This document shows, one piece after another, positions 1 to 8,338 of a stretch of 42,911 nucleotides of DNA. Source of the DNA: an uncultured Alphaproteobacteria bacterium (GTDB lineage Bacteria > Pseudomonadota > Alphaproteobacteria > Rhizobiales > Aestuariivirgaceae); contig CALMUW010000069.1 in assembly GCA_937872985.1 (NCBI GenBank), positions 1 through 42,911 of the forward strand, given 5' to 3'. A program made the position numbers and the translations under genes. Below the pieces are notes generated by a model. That model was given only the letters and a program-made list of their open reading frames with translations. It was not told the DNA's origin and ran no database searches. Within the stretch, counting starts at the first letter, position 1, and the number at the start of each line of letters is the position of its first letter.

Positions 1-271
1 GCAGCCGGATCATCCCGCGCGCCCCCGCTCCTGGCCCGCCCCGGCGAACCCCCCCGCCAAAACCAAAAAGCCGCCCCCCCGGGGCATCACGGGGGCAGGA
101 AAGGGCGGGGGAAAGGTCTTGGGCGGGGCAAAAGCCCCGCCAGCCTGCTGGCGTCTGGCGCAGGTGGCAGCCATCGGGCGAGAGCAAGCGCAAGAGCTTC
201 CGGGCGGCCCTGGCGGTTTCAGCCAGAGCGGTTTTTCCGGGCGGGGATTTGGCGGCAGGCAATTGGGTCAT
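1..271 (-). CDS. Uncertain partial ORF running off the left edge
   Basis: An open frame begins at ATG 271 on the minus strand, with AGGGAG about seven bases upstream as a plausible ribosome binding site, and stays open to the window edge, giving at least 90 residues. I do not recognise the product. The first 45 residues look protein-like (RAARKLLRLLSPDG is a probable helix). The rest is rich in Gly, Arg and Pro and reads like translated GC-rich non-coding DNA. A perfect hairpin (8-bp stem, four-base loop, 122-141) sits in the middle, and long G and C runs follow at 48-54, 73-80 and 107-111. The gene may be short and frameshifted, interrupted by a palindromic element, or not real beyond residue 45. 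Confidence 0.35.
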   Translation of the reverse strand, partial: MTQLPAAKSPPGKTALAETARAARKLLRLLSPDGCHLRQTPAGWRGFCPAQDLSPALSCPRDAPGGRLFGFGGGVRRGGPGAGARGMIRL

Positions 272-305
272 GCGAGTCTCCCTTCGACCCGCATGGCCTA
301 ACAAA

Positions 306-318
306 TCCTAAATTAGGA
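306..318. promoter_or_regulatory. AT-rich inverted repeat upstream of the left-edge ORF
   Basis: TCCTAA-A-TTAGGA is a perfect 6-1-6 inverted repeat in an AT-rich island (about 301-334) between two GC-rich frames. It lies 35 bases upstream of ATG 271 and just past the stop of the PAS gene. Its position suits an operator or promoter element for the leftward ORF. The binding protein is unknown. Confidence 0.3.
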
Positions 319-339
319 ATCAATACCTATTGACCGGCG

Positions 340-843
340 TCAACCGCTGGCCGCCAGCAGCATCGGGGCCGCCTCGCTGGCGGGCATGAAGTGGTCGTGG
401 CAGAGCAGCATGTCCACCACCTTGCCGTCGGACGACAGCGGCAGCTTCAGCCAGTATTGGATGAGGTGTTCCTTGTGCACCACGGGCCCGCGCAACACGC
501 CCTGGGCGGGCTTGGCCTCGGCGATGGCCCGATTATAGGCGGCGTGCCAGTAATCCTGCTTGTCGCCCCAGTCCAGGTCTTCCAGATGGAGCCCGGTAAT
601 TTCCCGGTCGTAGATTTCGCGCAGCCGGGTGCCCGCCAGACGGAAGCGGCAGCGGGTGCTGTCGGGGCAGATCTCCACCAGGCTGATGCCCGCCAGCAGG
701 CGCGGAATGCGGGCAGGCGAAATGTCGGCGCGGGCGGGCATGATGCGGCCCTTCGCCTGCTCCAGCCAATAATCAAAGAGCTGCCGTTGTTCCGGCACAA
801 TCAATTGTGCGCGAAATGCGCTGCCGATCGTTCCCAAGTCCAC
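340..843 (-). CDS. PAS-domain protein (PAS_5-like)
   Basis: This 167-residue protein starts at GTG 843, preceded by a GGGG Shine-Dalgarno sequence. It matches the small alphaproteobacterial PAS_5 (DUF1457) type: an N-terminal helix (QRQLFDYWLEQAKGR), the Pro-Ala-Arg linker, then a PAS-like core with the typical CRFRLAGTRLREIYDREITG segment near residues 64-84. No output domain such as a kinase, GGDEF or HTH is present and there is no signal peptide, so it is probably a cytoplasmic sensor-only protein whose partner lies elsewhere. Proteins of this family are common in Rhizobiales and Rhodospirillales and have no settled function. The assignment rests on fold-level resemblance. The ligand is unknown. 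Confidence 0.75.
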   Translation of the reverse strand: MDLGTIGSAFRAQLIVPEQRQLFDYWLEQAKGRIMPARADISPARIPRLLAGISLVEICPDSTRCRFRLAGTRLREIYDREITGLHLEDLDWGDKQDYWHAAYNRAIAEAKPAQGVLRGPVVHKEHLIQYWLKLPLSSDGKVVDMLLCHDHFMPASEAAPMLLAASG

Positions 844-1003
844 TGCCCCAACCCCGTTCTTGCGAATCGACGCCCCAAAGCGATTCCCACTGTATGAATC
901 GGCGCGTGATGATCCGCAAGAGTCGCGCTGCGGCGGATTGAATCAGGAGCCTGCGGCAAAGGCATGCGACGGCGGCCGCGCCGCGAAACGGGCTGTAAAA
1001 ACA

Positions 1004-1031
1004 AAGGGCCCGAAGCATGCTCCGGGCCCTT
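1004..1031 (-). terminator. Rho-independent terminator of the mucR-like gene
   Basis: AAGGGCCCG (1004-1012) pairs perfectly with CGGGCCCTT (1023-1031) around a ten-base loop that itself contains the palindrome GCATGC. Read leftward, the stem is followed by TTTGTTTTTAC. It lies 24 bases after the stop of the 1055-1465 gene, as expected for its terminator. Confidence 0.8.
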
Positions 1032-1054
1032 CACATTTATTTATGGCGCGCTTC

Positions 1055-1465
1055 TCAGCGCTTCTTGCCGGGCTTGCGGCCCAGGCCCATGGTCTTGGCC
1101 AGATTGGACCGGGTCTTGGCATAATTCGGCGCAACCATGGGATAATCCGGCGCCAGAGACCACTTCTCGCGATAGGCTTCCGGCGAGAGATTATAGTGGG
1201 TGCGCAGGTGGCGCTTCAGCGACTTGAATTTCTTTCCGTCTTCAAGACAGATCAGATAGTCGGGATGAATGGACTTCTTCGGCGGCACGGCGGGATTGGT
1301 GCCCGGCTGGATGCTGGTGTCGTTCCGCCCCTCGGGGGGGGCGGTCAGCGCGCCATACACAACGCCCAACCGTCTTGGCCGTTCCGCGGCAGAAACGGTG
1401 TTCTTGCCGACGAAGGAAGAGACGATTTGCGAGGCAAGCTCGACCAAAGTTGTTTTGTTTTCCAT
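1055..1465 (-). CDS. mucR: MucR/Ros family transcriptional regulator
   Basis: The 136-residue product starts at ATG 1465 (MENKTTLVELASQIV), with GGGAAC upstream. A longer in-frame start at 1555 would add 30 residues unlike the family and is rejected. The N-terminal helix is the oligomerisation region of MucR proteins. The C-terminal half carries the Ros-type zinc-finger region (YLICLEDGKKFKSLKRHLRTHYNLSPEAYREKW, written here only as its landmarks Cys, Asp, His, His), followed by a basic tail ending GLGRKPGKKR. The usual second zinc-binding Cys is Asp (CLED), a known variant among Ros homologues. MucR proteins bind AT-rich DNA and globally control surface polysaccharide, motility and cell-cycle genes. 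Autoregulation is common in the family, and a palindrome lies in this promoter. Confidence 0.92.
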   Translation of the reverse strand: MENKTTLVELASQIVSSFVGKNTVSAAERPRRLGVVYGALTAPPEGRNDTSIQPGTNPAVPPKKSIHPDYLICLEDGKKFKSLKRHLRTHYNLSPEAYREKWSLAPDYPMVAPNYAKTRSNLAKTMGLGRKPGKKR

Positions 1466-1498
1466 GATGTTCCCAACGCAGTAAATGGAAGCATTGGT

Positions 1499-1519
1499 AT
1501 AGGGGGAATTATCCCCTAT
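1499..1519 (-). promoter_or_regulatory. Palindrome over the likely mucR promoter
   Basis: ATAGGGG (1499-1505) and CCCCTAT (1513-1519) form a perfect 7-bp inverted repeat around GAATTAT. Read on the minus strand the centre contains GATAAT (1513-1508), a good -10 hexamer, about 43 bases from the mucR start. A repressor bound here would block the promoter. MucR usually prefers AT-rich sites without a GC-rich dyad, so a different regulator is possible. Confidence 0.45.
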
Positions 1520-1596
1520 TTCTAGTGGAAAATGAACAAAAGTCAGTGATCCCACCGATGAAACGGCTCATGTAAGGTCGGAAATAATGCCGCAGG

Positions 1597-3759
1597 TCAG
1601 TTAGCGATTGCGTAGGGGCCGGTTTTCAACACCGCCCAGTCCCAATAGGTCAGTAACATACGGGCTTTATTGAAGGACAGCGAATCAAAGAGGACCTGGA
1701 GTTCGCCCACGTCCCGCCCCCGCATCAGGGTGGAATGATCGCCGCGTTGCAGATGATGCAGCGTGGCGGTGACGTCATTGCGCGGGGAGGCGATGGCCTT
1801 GAGCCAGACGGCCATGGGTTCGCCCTGGGGATCGCCCCGAACGCGGAGCGCCGTCGCGGGGTTGATGCGCGCCACCTCGGCCAGGCGGTCGGCCCCGGCG
1901 TCGTAGCGGCCGGCGGCGATCTCGGCCACCGCCGCCTGGACGGCACCTGCGGTCTGGGCCCGGTCTTCGGTGGGTTCGTCGCCGCCCTGACTGGCGAGGG
2001 TGATCTTGAGAATGCGGGCGAGCGTCTCCGAGTCGGTCAGGAAGCGCGAGATCAGGTAGCGGCGCAGCTGCGGCGGGGCCAGCCAGAACAGTTCAAAGGC
2101 GGTGGGCGCGGGCAGATCGGGCCGGGTGCAGAGCGGCGCCAGCAGGTCCGGCTTGAGCTCACATTCCGCCGAGAGGGCGAGAAAGCCGTCATGGGAGATT
2201 TCCGCGCCGCCATTGCGGATGAGGGTCAGTTGCACCGAGCCATCACGCGTGGCGATGAGCTGGTCGCTGACGGCGCGCGAGACATGGCGACGGCGCGCCA
2301 CCATGCGCAGCTTGCCGTTTTGATTTTCCTCGATGACCTGGGCCAGATCCTGGTCGGTCAGTTGCGAGGCATTCTCCAGCAGCGGTCCGGCCACTTCGAT
2401 GGCGCTGTCGCGGATCAGCTTGCTGACCAGCAGATGGGGCGGCTGCTCCATGATGCCGATGCGGTCGGCCAGCATGATGCGGGCCTTGAGCGGCAGGCGG
2501 GGCACCAGACGCAGAAGCGTATCGGCGGCCAGTACGCGCTCCTGCGGCAGGGCGTTGCCGGCGCTGGCACTCATCATGTCGAGGAGTGAACGCGACAGAT
2601 CGACCGCCTCGGCTTCGTTCATTTTGGCGAGGGCTGAAACGGCGGGTTCCGCCTCGGGCCGGGCTGGCGGCACGGCGCGGGCCGGGGCGGCCTCGGGTGC
2701 CACTTCCTGCGGCAATGCCAGTTCGGGCGGAATATCAGGCAGGGCGTCCGGCAGCGGGGCCGCCGCCGGGCCGGATGCGGCGGCTTCATATGTGGCGGGA
2801 TCAAAAGGGCCGCTGGTGTCGCTGCCGCCTCCGGCTTCAGACGGGGGGGCCTCCACCGCCGGTTCGATGTGGTCAAGCGACAGTTCCGGCGGCACGGCGT
2901 CAGCAGGCGCTTCGGCCAATTGCTGGGCCTGCTCGGCGGCCATGATCTCGGCGGCTTCCTTGAGGTAGGCGGTGCGGTCGGCCAGGCTCGGCGGCGAGAA
3001 GACCAGCATCTTGATCTGCTTCAGAAGCTGGGTGTTGCCGTCGGTGGCGCGGCGGCGCAGTTCAGCCGTGGCGGCGGCGGTTTCGCGCGATTTTTCCTCG
3101 CCCGTGGCCGGGGCCGCCTTGGGGTTCTTGCGCAGCCGGGATTCGGTGCGGCGCTCGCTGAGGCGCGGCTCCGGCATGGGCGGCGGCGGGGCATAATGCA
3201 GGTCCATGGCCGGATGCACAGGGCCATAGGGTTGGGCAAGGTGCGCGACTTCCGGCGGCACGACCGCGACCGGCGGCTCGCTGAACTCCGGCGGCGGCAG
3301 GATGGCGGGCGGCGGTGCCAGCACCGGCTGGGCAAAGGAACTGGACATGTCCGCGGCGGACTGACCCGACATTTCCATCGTCGGCGCGGCCTCGGGATGG
3401 GGCGTCAGCGGCGCGAAGGGATCGAAGACCGGCGCGGCAATCTCCACCGGCGTGAACGCCGGTTCGGGCATGGCCTCAGGCGCAAGAGCCGGCTCGGCCA
3501 TGGCTTCCGCCACCGGCAGCGCGGGCACGTCGAGGGCGGCCGGGGCCGGAGCCACAATGAGATCGGGAATGACGGGAGCCGGAGCAGGCACCACAGGGGC
3601 CGTGGCCCCCGGACGTTTCAGACGCGCGGTCAGGGCACGAAAGGCATCGGCACCAATGCGGGGCCTGCCGTCGGCAGCGCCCGCAAGAGCGCCGTCCATC
3701 GCCGCTGTCAGACCCGGCGCATGGGCGTCTTCGCCCTGCCAATTGGCCTGTTCAGACAT
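1597..3759 (-). CDS. DUF2336 domain protein with long Pro/Ala-rich N-terminus
   Basis: The product has 720 residues from ATG 3759 (MSEQANWQGED), with GGGG eight bases upstream. An in-frame start at 3921 would add 54 residues of doubtful character. About residues 55-375 are low-complexity, rich in Pro, Ala and acidic residues (repeated PAPAPV and PEPAF motifs), and probably disordered. From about residue 380 (MNEAEAVDLSRSLLD) to 690 lies a helical region typical of DUF2336, with the repeated landmarks LADRIGIMEQPPHLLVSKLI and DQDLAQVIEEN. DUF2336 proteins are almost restricted to Alphaproteobacteria and have no assigned function. I see no transmembrane segment or signal peptide. The gene stands alone between mucR and the divergent msrB. 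Confidence 0.85.
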   Translation of the reverse strand: MSEQANWQGEDAHAPGLTAAMDGALAGAADGRPRIGADAFRALTARLKRPGATAPVVPAPAPVIPDLIVAPAPAALDVPALPVAEAMAEPALAPEAMPEPAFTPVEIAAPVFDPFAPLTPHPEAAPTMEMSGQSAADMSSSFAQPVLAPPPAILPPPEFSEPPVAVVPPEVAHLAQPYGPVHPAMDLHYAPPPPMPEPRLSERRTESRLRKNPKAAPATGEEKSRETAAATAELRRRATDGNTQLLKQIKMLVFSPPSLADRTAYLKEAAEIMAAEQAQQLAEAPADAVPPELSLDHIEPAVEAPPSEAGGGSDTSGPFDPATYEAAASGPAAAPLPDALPDIPPELALPQEVAPEAAPARAVPPARPEAEPAVSALAKMNEAEAVDLSRSLLDMMSASAGNALPQERVLAADTLLRLVPRLPLKARIMLADRIGIMEQPPHLLVSKLIRDSAIEVAGPLLENASQLTDQDLAQVIEENQNGKLRMVARRRHVSRAVSDQLIATRDGSVQLTLIRNGGAEISHDGFLALSAECELKPDLLAPLCTRPDLPAPTAFELFWLAPPQLRRYLISRFLTDSETLARILKITLASQGGDEPTEDRAQTAGAVQAAVAEIAAGRYDAGADRLAEVARINPATALRVRGDPQGEPMAVWLKAIASPRNDVTATLHHLQRGDHSTLMRGRDVGELQVLFDSLSFNKARMLLTYWDWAVLKTGPYAIAN

Positions 3760-3948
3760 GATCCCCACGAAAAACTCCCCACAATCGGCATCAGATAAAC
3801 CCTTGATCCCTCTCCACTTGCTTAATTCCGGCCAAATTGGCTGCCCGCGCAGGGTTGCGCGTGGGTTTATGGTTAACGGCGGGTGAATTTCGGCCTTCAA
3901 ACCTGCCCCGGCCTTTCCCACATGAGAGTCTCAACCAGGGAGACGACC

Positions 3949-4329
3949 ATGACCGACAAGAAAGATCTGTCCGACCTCGCCCGCCATGTTGTCTTCGACA
4001 AGGGCACCGAGCGGCCCTTCTCCAGCCCGCTCAACGGCGAAAAGCGCCCGGGCGCCTTCAATTGCGTGGTGTGCGGCGCGCCCCTCTTTGCATCGCAGGC
4101 GAAATATGACTCCGGTTCCGGCTGGCCGAGCTTTTATGAACCGGTGGCGCAAGGCGCGGTGGCGGAAGGCCATGACGCCAGCCACGGCATGACGCGTGTT
4201 GAAATCCATTGCCAGAACTGCGGCGCGCATTTAGGCCATGTCTTTCCCGATGGGCCGAAGCCCACGGGGCGGCGCTATTGCATCAATGGCGTGGCCCTCG
4301 ATTTCAAACCCGACGCAGAGACAAAATGA
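3949..4329 (+). CDS. msrB: Peptide-methionine (R)-S-oxide reductase
   Basis: This enzyme reduces the R epimer of methionine sulfoxide in proteins, using thioredoxin. The 126-residue protein from ATG 3949 has GGGAG nine bases upstream. All hallmarks are visible: structural zinc sites Cys39-X2-Cys42 and Cys88-X2-Cys91, the GSGWPSF substrate loop, and the catalytic Cys111 in RYCINGVALDF. The length is that of a free-standing MsrB with no MsrA fusion. Its TGA overlaps the ATG of the oligopeptidase gene (ATGA), so the two are probably translationally coupled. The role is repair of oxidised cytoplasmic proteins. Confidence 0.97.
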   Translation: MTDKKDLSDLARHVVFDKGTERPFSSPLNGEKRPGAFNCVVCGAPLFASQAKYDSGSGWPSFYEPVAQGAVAEGHDASHGMTRVEIHCQNCGAHLGHVFPDGPKPTGRRYCINGVALDFKPDAETK

Positions 4330-6413
4330 CCGCAAAGCTTCCGCCCAAGGCCCCGAAAATCCCCTTCCGCCAGACCCACCACGGCATCACGCGCGAAGAT
4401 CCCTATCAGTGGCTCAAGGCGGAGAACTGGCAGGCGGTGATGCACGACCCTGCCGTGCTGCCCGCCGATATCCGCGCCTATCTGGAAGCCGAGAACGACT
4501 ATCTCACGGGTGCGATGGCCGACACCGAGGCGATGCAGAACACTCTCTTTGCCGAGATGAAGGGACGCATCCGGGAGGACGACACCTCGGTTCCGGCGCC
4601 GCATGGACCCTGGGTCTATTCCACCGCCTTCGTCACCGGCGGGCAATATCCGCTCTATGAGCGCACCCCGCGCGACGGCGGGCTAAAACAGGTGATGTTC
4701 GACGGCAACGCCATGGCGGCGGACAAGGACTATTTCCGCTATGGCTATGGCGTGTCGCCGGATCACCGGCTGGCCGACTGGGCGGCGGACGACAACGGCT
4801 CGGAGTTCTACACCATCCGGGTGCGCGACCTGGAGAGCGGCAAAGACCTGGCTGATGTGCTGGAGAAAACCTCCGGCGGCGCGGTCTGGGCAGCGGATGG
4901 GCAGAGCTTCTTCTATACCGAGCAGGACGACAATCACCGCCCGCTCAAGACCTGGCATCATCTGCTCGGCACCCGGCAGGGGGACGACCGGCTGATTTAC
5001 GAGGAGACGAATCCCGGCCTGTTCACCGGCGTGCATCACACCGCCTCGGAACAGTTCATCGTGCTGTCCTCGCACGACCATGATTCCTCCGAGGCGCGGA
5101 TCATCCCGGCCGATGCGCCCTTCATGCCGCCACTCCTGATCGCGGCGCGGCAGGAGAACGTGGAATATGATGTGGAGCACTGGGACGACCGCTTCATCTT
5201 CAAGACCAACCGCGACGGGGCCGAGGACTACAAGATCATGTGGGCGCCGGTGGACCGGCCCGACCCGGAAAACTGGCAGGACCTGATCGCGCACCGGCCC
5301 GGTGTGTTCATTGTCAGCGTGCTGATGTTTGCCCGCCACATGGTGCGCATGGAGCGCGAGAACGCCCTGCCGCGCATCGTCATCCGCGACATGGCGACGG
5401 AGGAGGAACACCAGATCGCCTTTGACGAGGAGGCCTATTCCCTCGGCTTTGGCGACATGCGCGAATTCGACACCGATACGCTGCGCTTCACCTATTCATC
5501 GCCGACCACGCCGGCCCGCGTCTATGACTATGACATGGTGACAAGGGAGCGCGTGCTGCGCAAGGAGCAGGAGGTGCCGTCTGGGCATGATCCTTCCGAC
5601 TATGTGGCGCGACGGGTGTTTGCGCCGGCCCATGACGGCGAGAGCATTCCGGTCACGCTGCTCCATCGCAAGACCACGCCGCTCGACGGGTCGGCGCCCC
5701 TGTGGCTCTATGGCTATGGCTCCTATGGCATGTCCATGCCCGCCGCCTTCAACACCAATGTCCTGTCACTGGTTGATCGCGGCTTCGTCTATGCCATCGC
5801 CCATGTCCGCGGCGGGCAGGAGAAGGGCCGCCGCTGGTACAAGCTGGGCAAACTGGAGCACAAGGCCAACAGTTTCCGCGACTTCATCGCGGCGGGCGAA
5901 TATCTGGCGCGGGAAAAATTCACGGCGCGCGGCAACATCGTGGCCCAGGGCGGCAGCGCGGGCGGCATGCTGATGGGGGCTGTGGCCAACATGGCCCCGG
6001 ATCTGTTCCGCGCCATCGTGGCCGAGGTGCCGTTCGTGGACGTGCTGACCACCATGCTGGATGACACCCTGCCCCTGACCCCGCCGGAGTGGCCGGAGTG
6101 GGGCAACCCCATTGCCGATGCAGCGGCCTACGGGACAATTGCCGCCTATTCGCCCTACGACAACGTGGGGGCCCATGCCTATCCCGCCATTCTCGCGGTG
6201 GCGGGCCTCACCGATCCGCGCGTCACCTATTGGGAACCGGCGAAGTGGGTGGCGAAGCTGCGCGACCGGCGCAGCGATGATGGCCTGACCCTGCTCAAGA
6301 CCAACATGGGGGCGGGCCACGGCGGGGCCTCGGGCCGCTTCGACCGGCTGAAGGAAGTGGCGCTGGTCTATGCCTTCGGATTGAAGATGGCGGGGAAACA
6401 GGATGCTGCTTGA
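4326..6413 (+). CDS. ptrB: Oligopeptidase B (S9 family serine peptidase)
   Basis: The 695-residue protein starts at ATG 4326, overlapping the msrB stop. It is a full-length S9A peptidase: an N-terminal beta-propeller (about residues 75-420, containing GPWVYSTAF and DHRLADWAADDNGSE) that restricts access to short peptides, and a C-terminal alpha/beta-hydrolase domain. The triad can be placed at Ser544 (GGSAGG), Asp630 (GLTDPRVTYWEPAKW) and His665 (GAGHGG), matching oligopeptidase B in spacing. Family members cleave after Arg or Lys in oligopeptides. No signal peptide is present, so the enzyme is cytoplasmic. Its coupling with msrB suggests clearance of damaged peptides, which is an inference. 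The next gene begins inside its last codons. Confidence 0.95.
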   Translation: MTAKLPPKAPKIPFRQTHHGITREDPYQWLKAENWQAVMHDPAVLPADIRAYLEAENDYLTGAMADTEAMQNTLFAEMKGRIREDDTSVPAPHGPWVYSTAFVTGGQYPLYERTPRDGGLKQVMFDGNAMAADKDYFRYGYGVSPDHRLADWAADDNGSEFYTIRVRDLESGKDLADVLEKTSGGAVWAADGQSFFYTEQDDNHRPLKTWHHLLGTRQGDDRLIYEETNPGLFTGVHHTASEQFIVLSSHDHDSSEARIIPADAPFMPPLLIAARQENVEYDVEHWDDRFIFKTNRDGAEDYKIMWAPVDRPDPENWQDLIAHRPGVFIVSVLMFARHMVRMERENALPRIVIRDMATEEEHQIAFDEEAYSLGFGDMREFDTDTLRFTYSSPTTPARVYDYDMVTRERVLRKEQEVPSGHDPSDYVARRVFAPAHDGESIPVTLLHRKTTPLDGSAPLWLYGYGSYGMSMPAAFNTNVLSLVDRGFVYAIAHVRGGQEKGRRWYKLGKLEHKANSFRDFIAAGEYLAREKFTARGNIVAQGGSAGGMLMGAVANMAPDLFRAIVAEVPFVDVLTTMLDDTLPLTPPEWPEWGNPIADAAAYGTIAAYSPYDNVGAHAYPAILAVAGLTDPRVTYWEPAKWVAKLRDRRSDDGLTLLKTNMGAGHGGASGRFDRLKEVALVYAFGLKMAGKQDAA

Positions 6414-6954
6414 TGCCGGAAAATCATCGCTGCTGCTGATCGACGTGCAGGAACGCCTGCTGCCCGCCATGCACAGCCCTGAACTGGTGGTGCGCCATGC
6501 GGCAATCCTGCTCAACGCGGCCGCTACGCTGCAGGTTCCCGTCACCGTGTCGGAACAATATCCCAGGGGCCTGGGGCACACGGTGCCGGAACTCATCGCG
6601 CCGGATGCCAATGTCTGGCGCTTTGAAAAACTCGCCTTCTCGTGCTGGCGCGACCGGCCCCTGGCCAATCATCTCATCGGCCTGCACGAGGCGGGCCGCC
6701 CACAGGTGATCCTCGCCGGGATCGAGGCCCATGTCTGTGTGCTGCAAAGCGCCATCGACCTGGCCATGGCGGGCTTTTCCGTCTTTGCCGTGGCGGACGC
6801 CATGTCGTCGCGCCGCCCGTCCTCGGCGGAGGTGGCCTGCGAACGCATGAAGGCCAACGGGGTGCAGGTCATCACCACGGAAATGGCGGTGTTCGAGCTT
6901 CTGGGCCAGGCCGGAACCCCCGTGTTCAAGGCGCTTTCCGCCCTGGTCAAATAA
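6403..6954 (+). CDS. Isochorismatase-family cysteine hydrolase
   Basis: This 183-residue protein has the complete catalytic triad of the isochorismatase-like hydrolases: Asp14 ([10 protein letters not shown]), Lys76 (RFEKLAFSC) and Cys112 ([12 protein letters not shown]). The start at ATG 6403 overlaps the last 11 bases of the oligopeptidase gene, and GGGGAAACAGG precedes it, so it belongs to the msrB-ptrB operon. Members of the superfamily hydrolyse amides or vinyl ethers (nicotinamide, N-carbamoyl compounds, isochorismate). No siderophore or nicotinamide gene lies nearby, so the substrate is undetermined. It is of the YcaC/MAR1-like short type. Confidence 0.9.
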   Translation: MLLDAGKSSLLLIDVQERLLPAMHSPELVVRHAAILLNAAATLQVPVTVSEQYPRGLGHTVPELIAPDANVWRFEKLAFSCWRDRPLANHLIGLHEAGRPQVILAGIEAHVCVLQSAIDLAMAGFSVFAVADAMSSRRPSSAEVACERMKANGVQVITTEMAVFELLGQAGTPVFKALSALVK

Positions 6955-7045
6955 TCCTGCACTGGCCCTGCCCTTTGGCCTCGTCTGGCGATTTGACAAT
7001 TGGCCCCCCATGGCCTTTTTAGGATCAACACAAGGAGATCCCGCC

Positions 7046-8227
7046 ATGGCCGGCATCAGCACATTCAACTGGGAAGACCCCCTGGACCTTGAGGCGAGCC
7101 TGACCGAGGACGAGCGCATGATCCGCGACTCGGCCCGCGCCTTCGCCCAGGACAAGCTCTTGCCGCGCGTCATGGGCGCCTTCCGTGATGAGCGCTTCGA
7201 CCGCGAGATCATGAACGAGATGGGGGCAATGGGCTTCCTCGGCGTCATGACCGAGGAGAAATACGGCGGCTCGGGCCTGGGCTATGTGGCCTATGGGCTG
7301 GTGGCGCGCGAGGTGGAGCGGGTCGACTCCGGCTATCGTTCGGCCATGAGCGTGCAGAACTCGCTGGTCATGCATCCCATCGAGGCCTATGGCTCGGAGG
7401 CGCAGAAGCAGAAATACCTGCCGAAACTGGCCACCGGCGAATGGGTGGGCTGCTTCGGCCTGACCGAGCCCGACGCGGGCTCCGACCCCGGCGGCATGAA
7501 GACCAGGGCCAAGCGCATCAACGGCGGCTATCGCGTGTCCGGGTCCAAGATGTGGATCACCAATTCCCCCATCGCTGACGTGGCTGTGGTCTGGGCCAAG
7601 CTGGAGGACGAGGGCATTCGCGGCTTCCTCATCGAGCGCGGCACCAAGGGTTTCTCGACGCCCAAGATCGAGGGCAAGATCTCGCTGCGCGCCTCGGTGA
7701 CGGGCGAGATCGTGCTCGACAATTGCGAGGTGCCGGAAGCGGCGCTGATGCCCGGCGGCAAGGGGCTGGGCGGTCCCTTCGGCTGTCTGAACAAGGCGCG
7801 CTTCGGCATCGCCTGGGGGGTTTTGGGCGCGGCGGAGGATTGCTGGCACCGGGCCAGACAATACACGCTCGACCGCAAGCAGTTCGGCAAGCCGCTGGCG
7901 GCCAACCAGATCGTGCAGTTGAAGCTGGCCAACATGCAGACGGAAATCGCGCTGGGCACCGCCGCCTGCATCGCGCTGGGCCGCGCGCTGGAACGGGGCG
8001 CTGCGGCCCCGCCCGCCATTTCGCTGTTGAAGCGCAACAACTGCGGCAAGGCGCTGGACATTGCCCGCATGGCCCGCGACATGCACGGCGGCAACGGCAT
8101 TTCCGAGGAGTTCCATGTCATCCGCCACATGGTGAACCTGGAAACGGTCAACACCTATGAGGGCACGCATGACATTCATGCGCTGATCCTGGGTCGGGCG
8201 CAGACGGGGCTTCAGGCGTTTCAGTGA
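7046..8227 (+). CDS. gcdH: Glutaryl-CoA dehydrogenase
   Basis: This flavoenzyme oxidises and decarboxylates glutaryl-CoA to crotonyl-CoA at the end of lysine, tryptophan and some aromatic degradation routes. The 393-residue product starts at ATG 7046 behind AAGGAG. The acyl-CoA dehydrogenase signature [19 protein letters not shown] and the C-terminal block [33 protein letters not shown] (landmarks [13 protein letters not shown] and [10 protein letters not shown]) are specific to the glutaryl type. The catalytic base is Glu372 in YEGTHDIH. It is separated by 91 bases from the previous gene and stands alone. Downstream is a small GC-rich hairpin near 8239-8253 without a T-run. Confidence 0.93.
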   Translation: MAGISTFNWEDPLDLEASLTEDERMIRDSARAFAQDKLLPRVMGAFRDERFDREIMNEMGAMGFLGVMTEEKYGGSGLGYVAYGLVAREVERVDSGYRSAMSVQNSLVMHPIEAYGSEAQKQKYLPKLATGEWVGCFGLTEPDAGSDPGGMKTRAKRINGGYRVSGSKMWITNSPIADVAVVWAKLEDEGIRGFLIERGTKGFSTPKIEGKISLRASVTGEIVLDNCEVPEAALMPGGKGLGGPFGCLNKARFGIAWGVLGAAEDCWHRARQYTLDRKQFGKPLAANQIVQLKLANMQTEIALGTAACIALGRALERGAAAPPAISLLKRNNCGKALDIARMARDMHGGNGISEEFHVIRHMVNLETVNTYEGTHDIHALILGRAQTGLQAFQ

Positions 8228-8303
8228 AAGCATGACTGCCGCCGCACTGCGGCGTCTGGCGGGGGGCTCCGGTCAGGGGTCCGCCGTTTTTATAACAGAT
8301 TTC

Positions 8304-8332
8304 TTGCGCTTATGCGCATAGGCGCATAATAT
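8304..8332 (+). promoter_or_regulatory. ars operon promoter with ArsR-type operator
   Basis: TTGCGC (8304-8309) and TAATAT (8327-8332) are separated by 17 bases, giving a good -35/-10 pair. Overlapping the spacer and -10 is a perfect 8-bp inverted repeat with a four-base spacer, TTATGCGC-ATAG-GCGCATAA (8310-8329), the expected size and place for an ArsR/SmtB operator. The predicted transcript start falls on or beside the A of the arsR ATG at 8339, so the message appears leaderless. No Shine-Dalgarno sequence is present. Confidence 0.75.
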
Positions 8333-8338
8333 AAAGAC

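Noticed and set aside
119..301. 60-residue plus-strand frame near the left edge
   Set aside because: Low-complexity Gly/Gln-rich translation with no ribosome binding site, overlapping the hairpin at 122-141.
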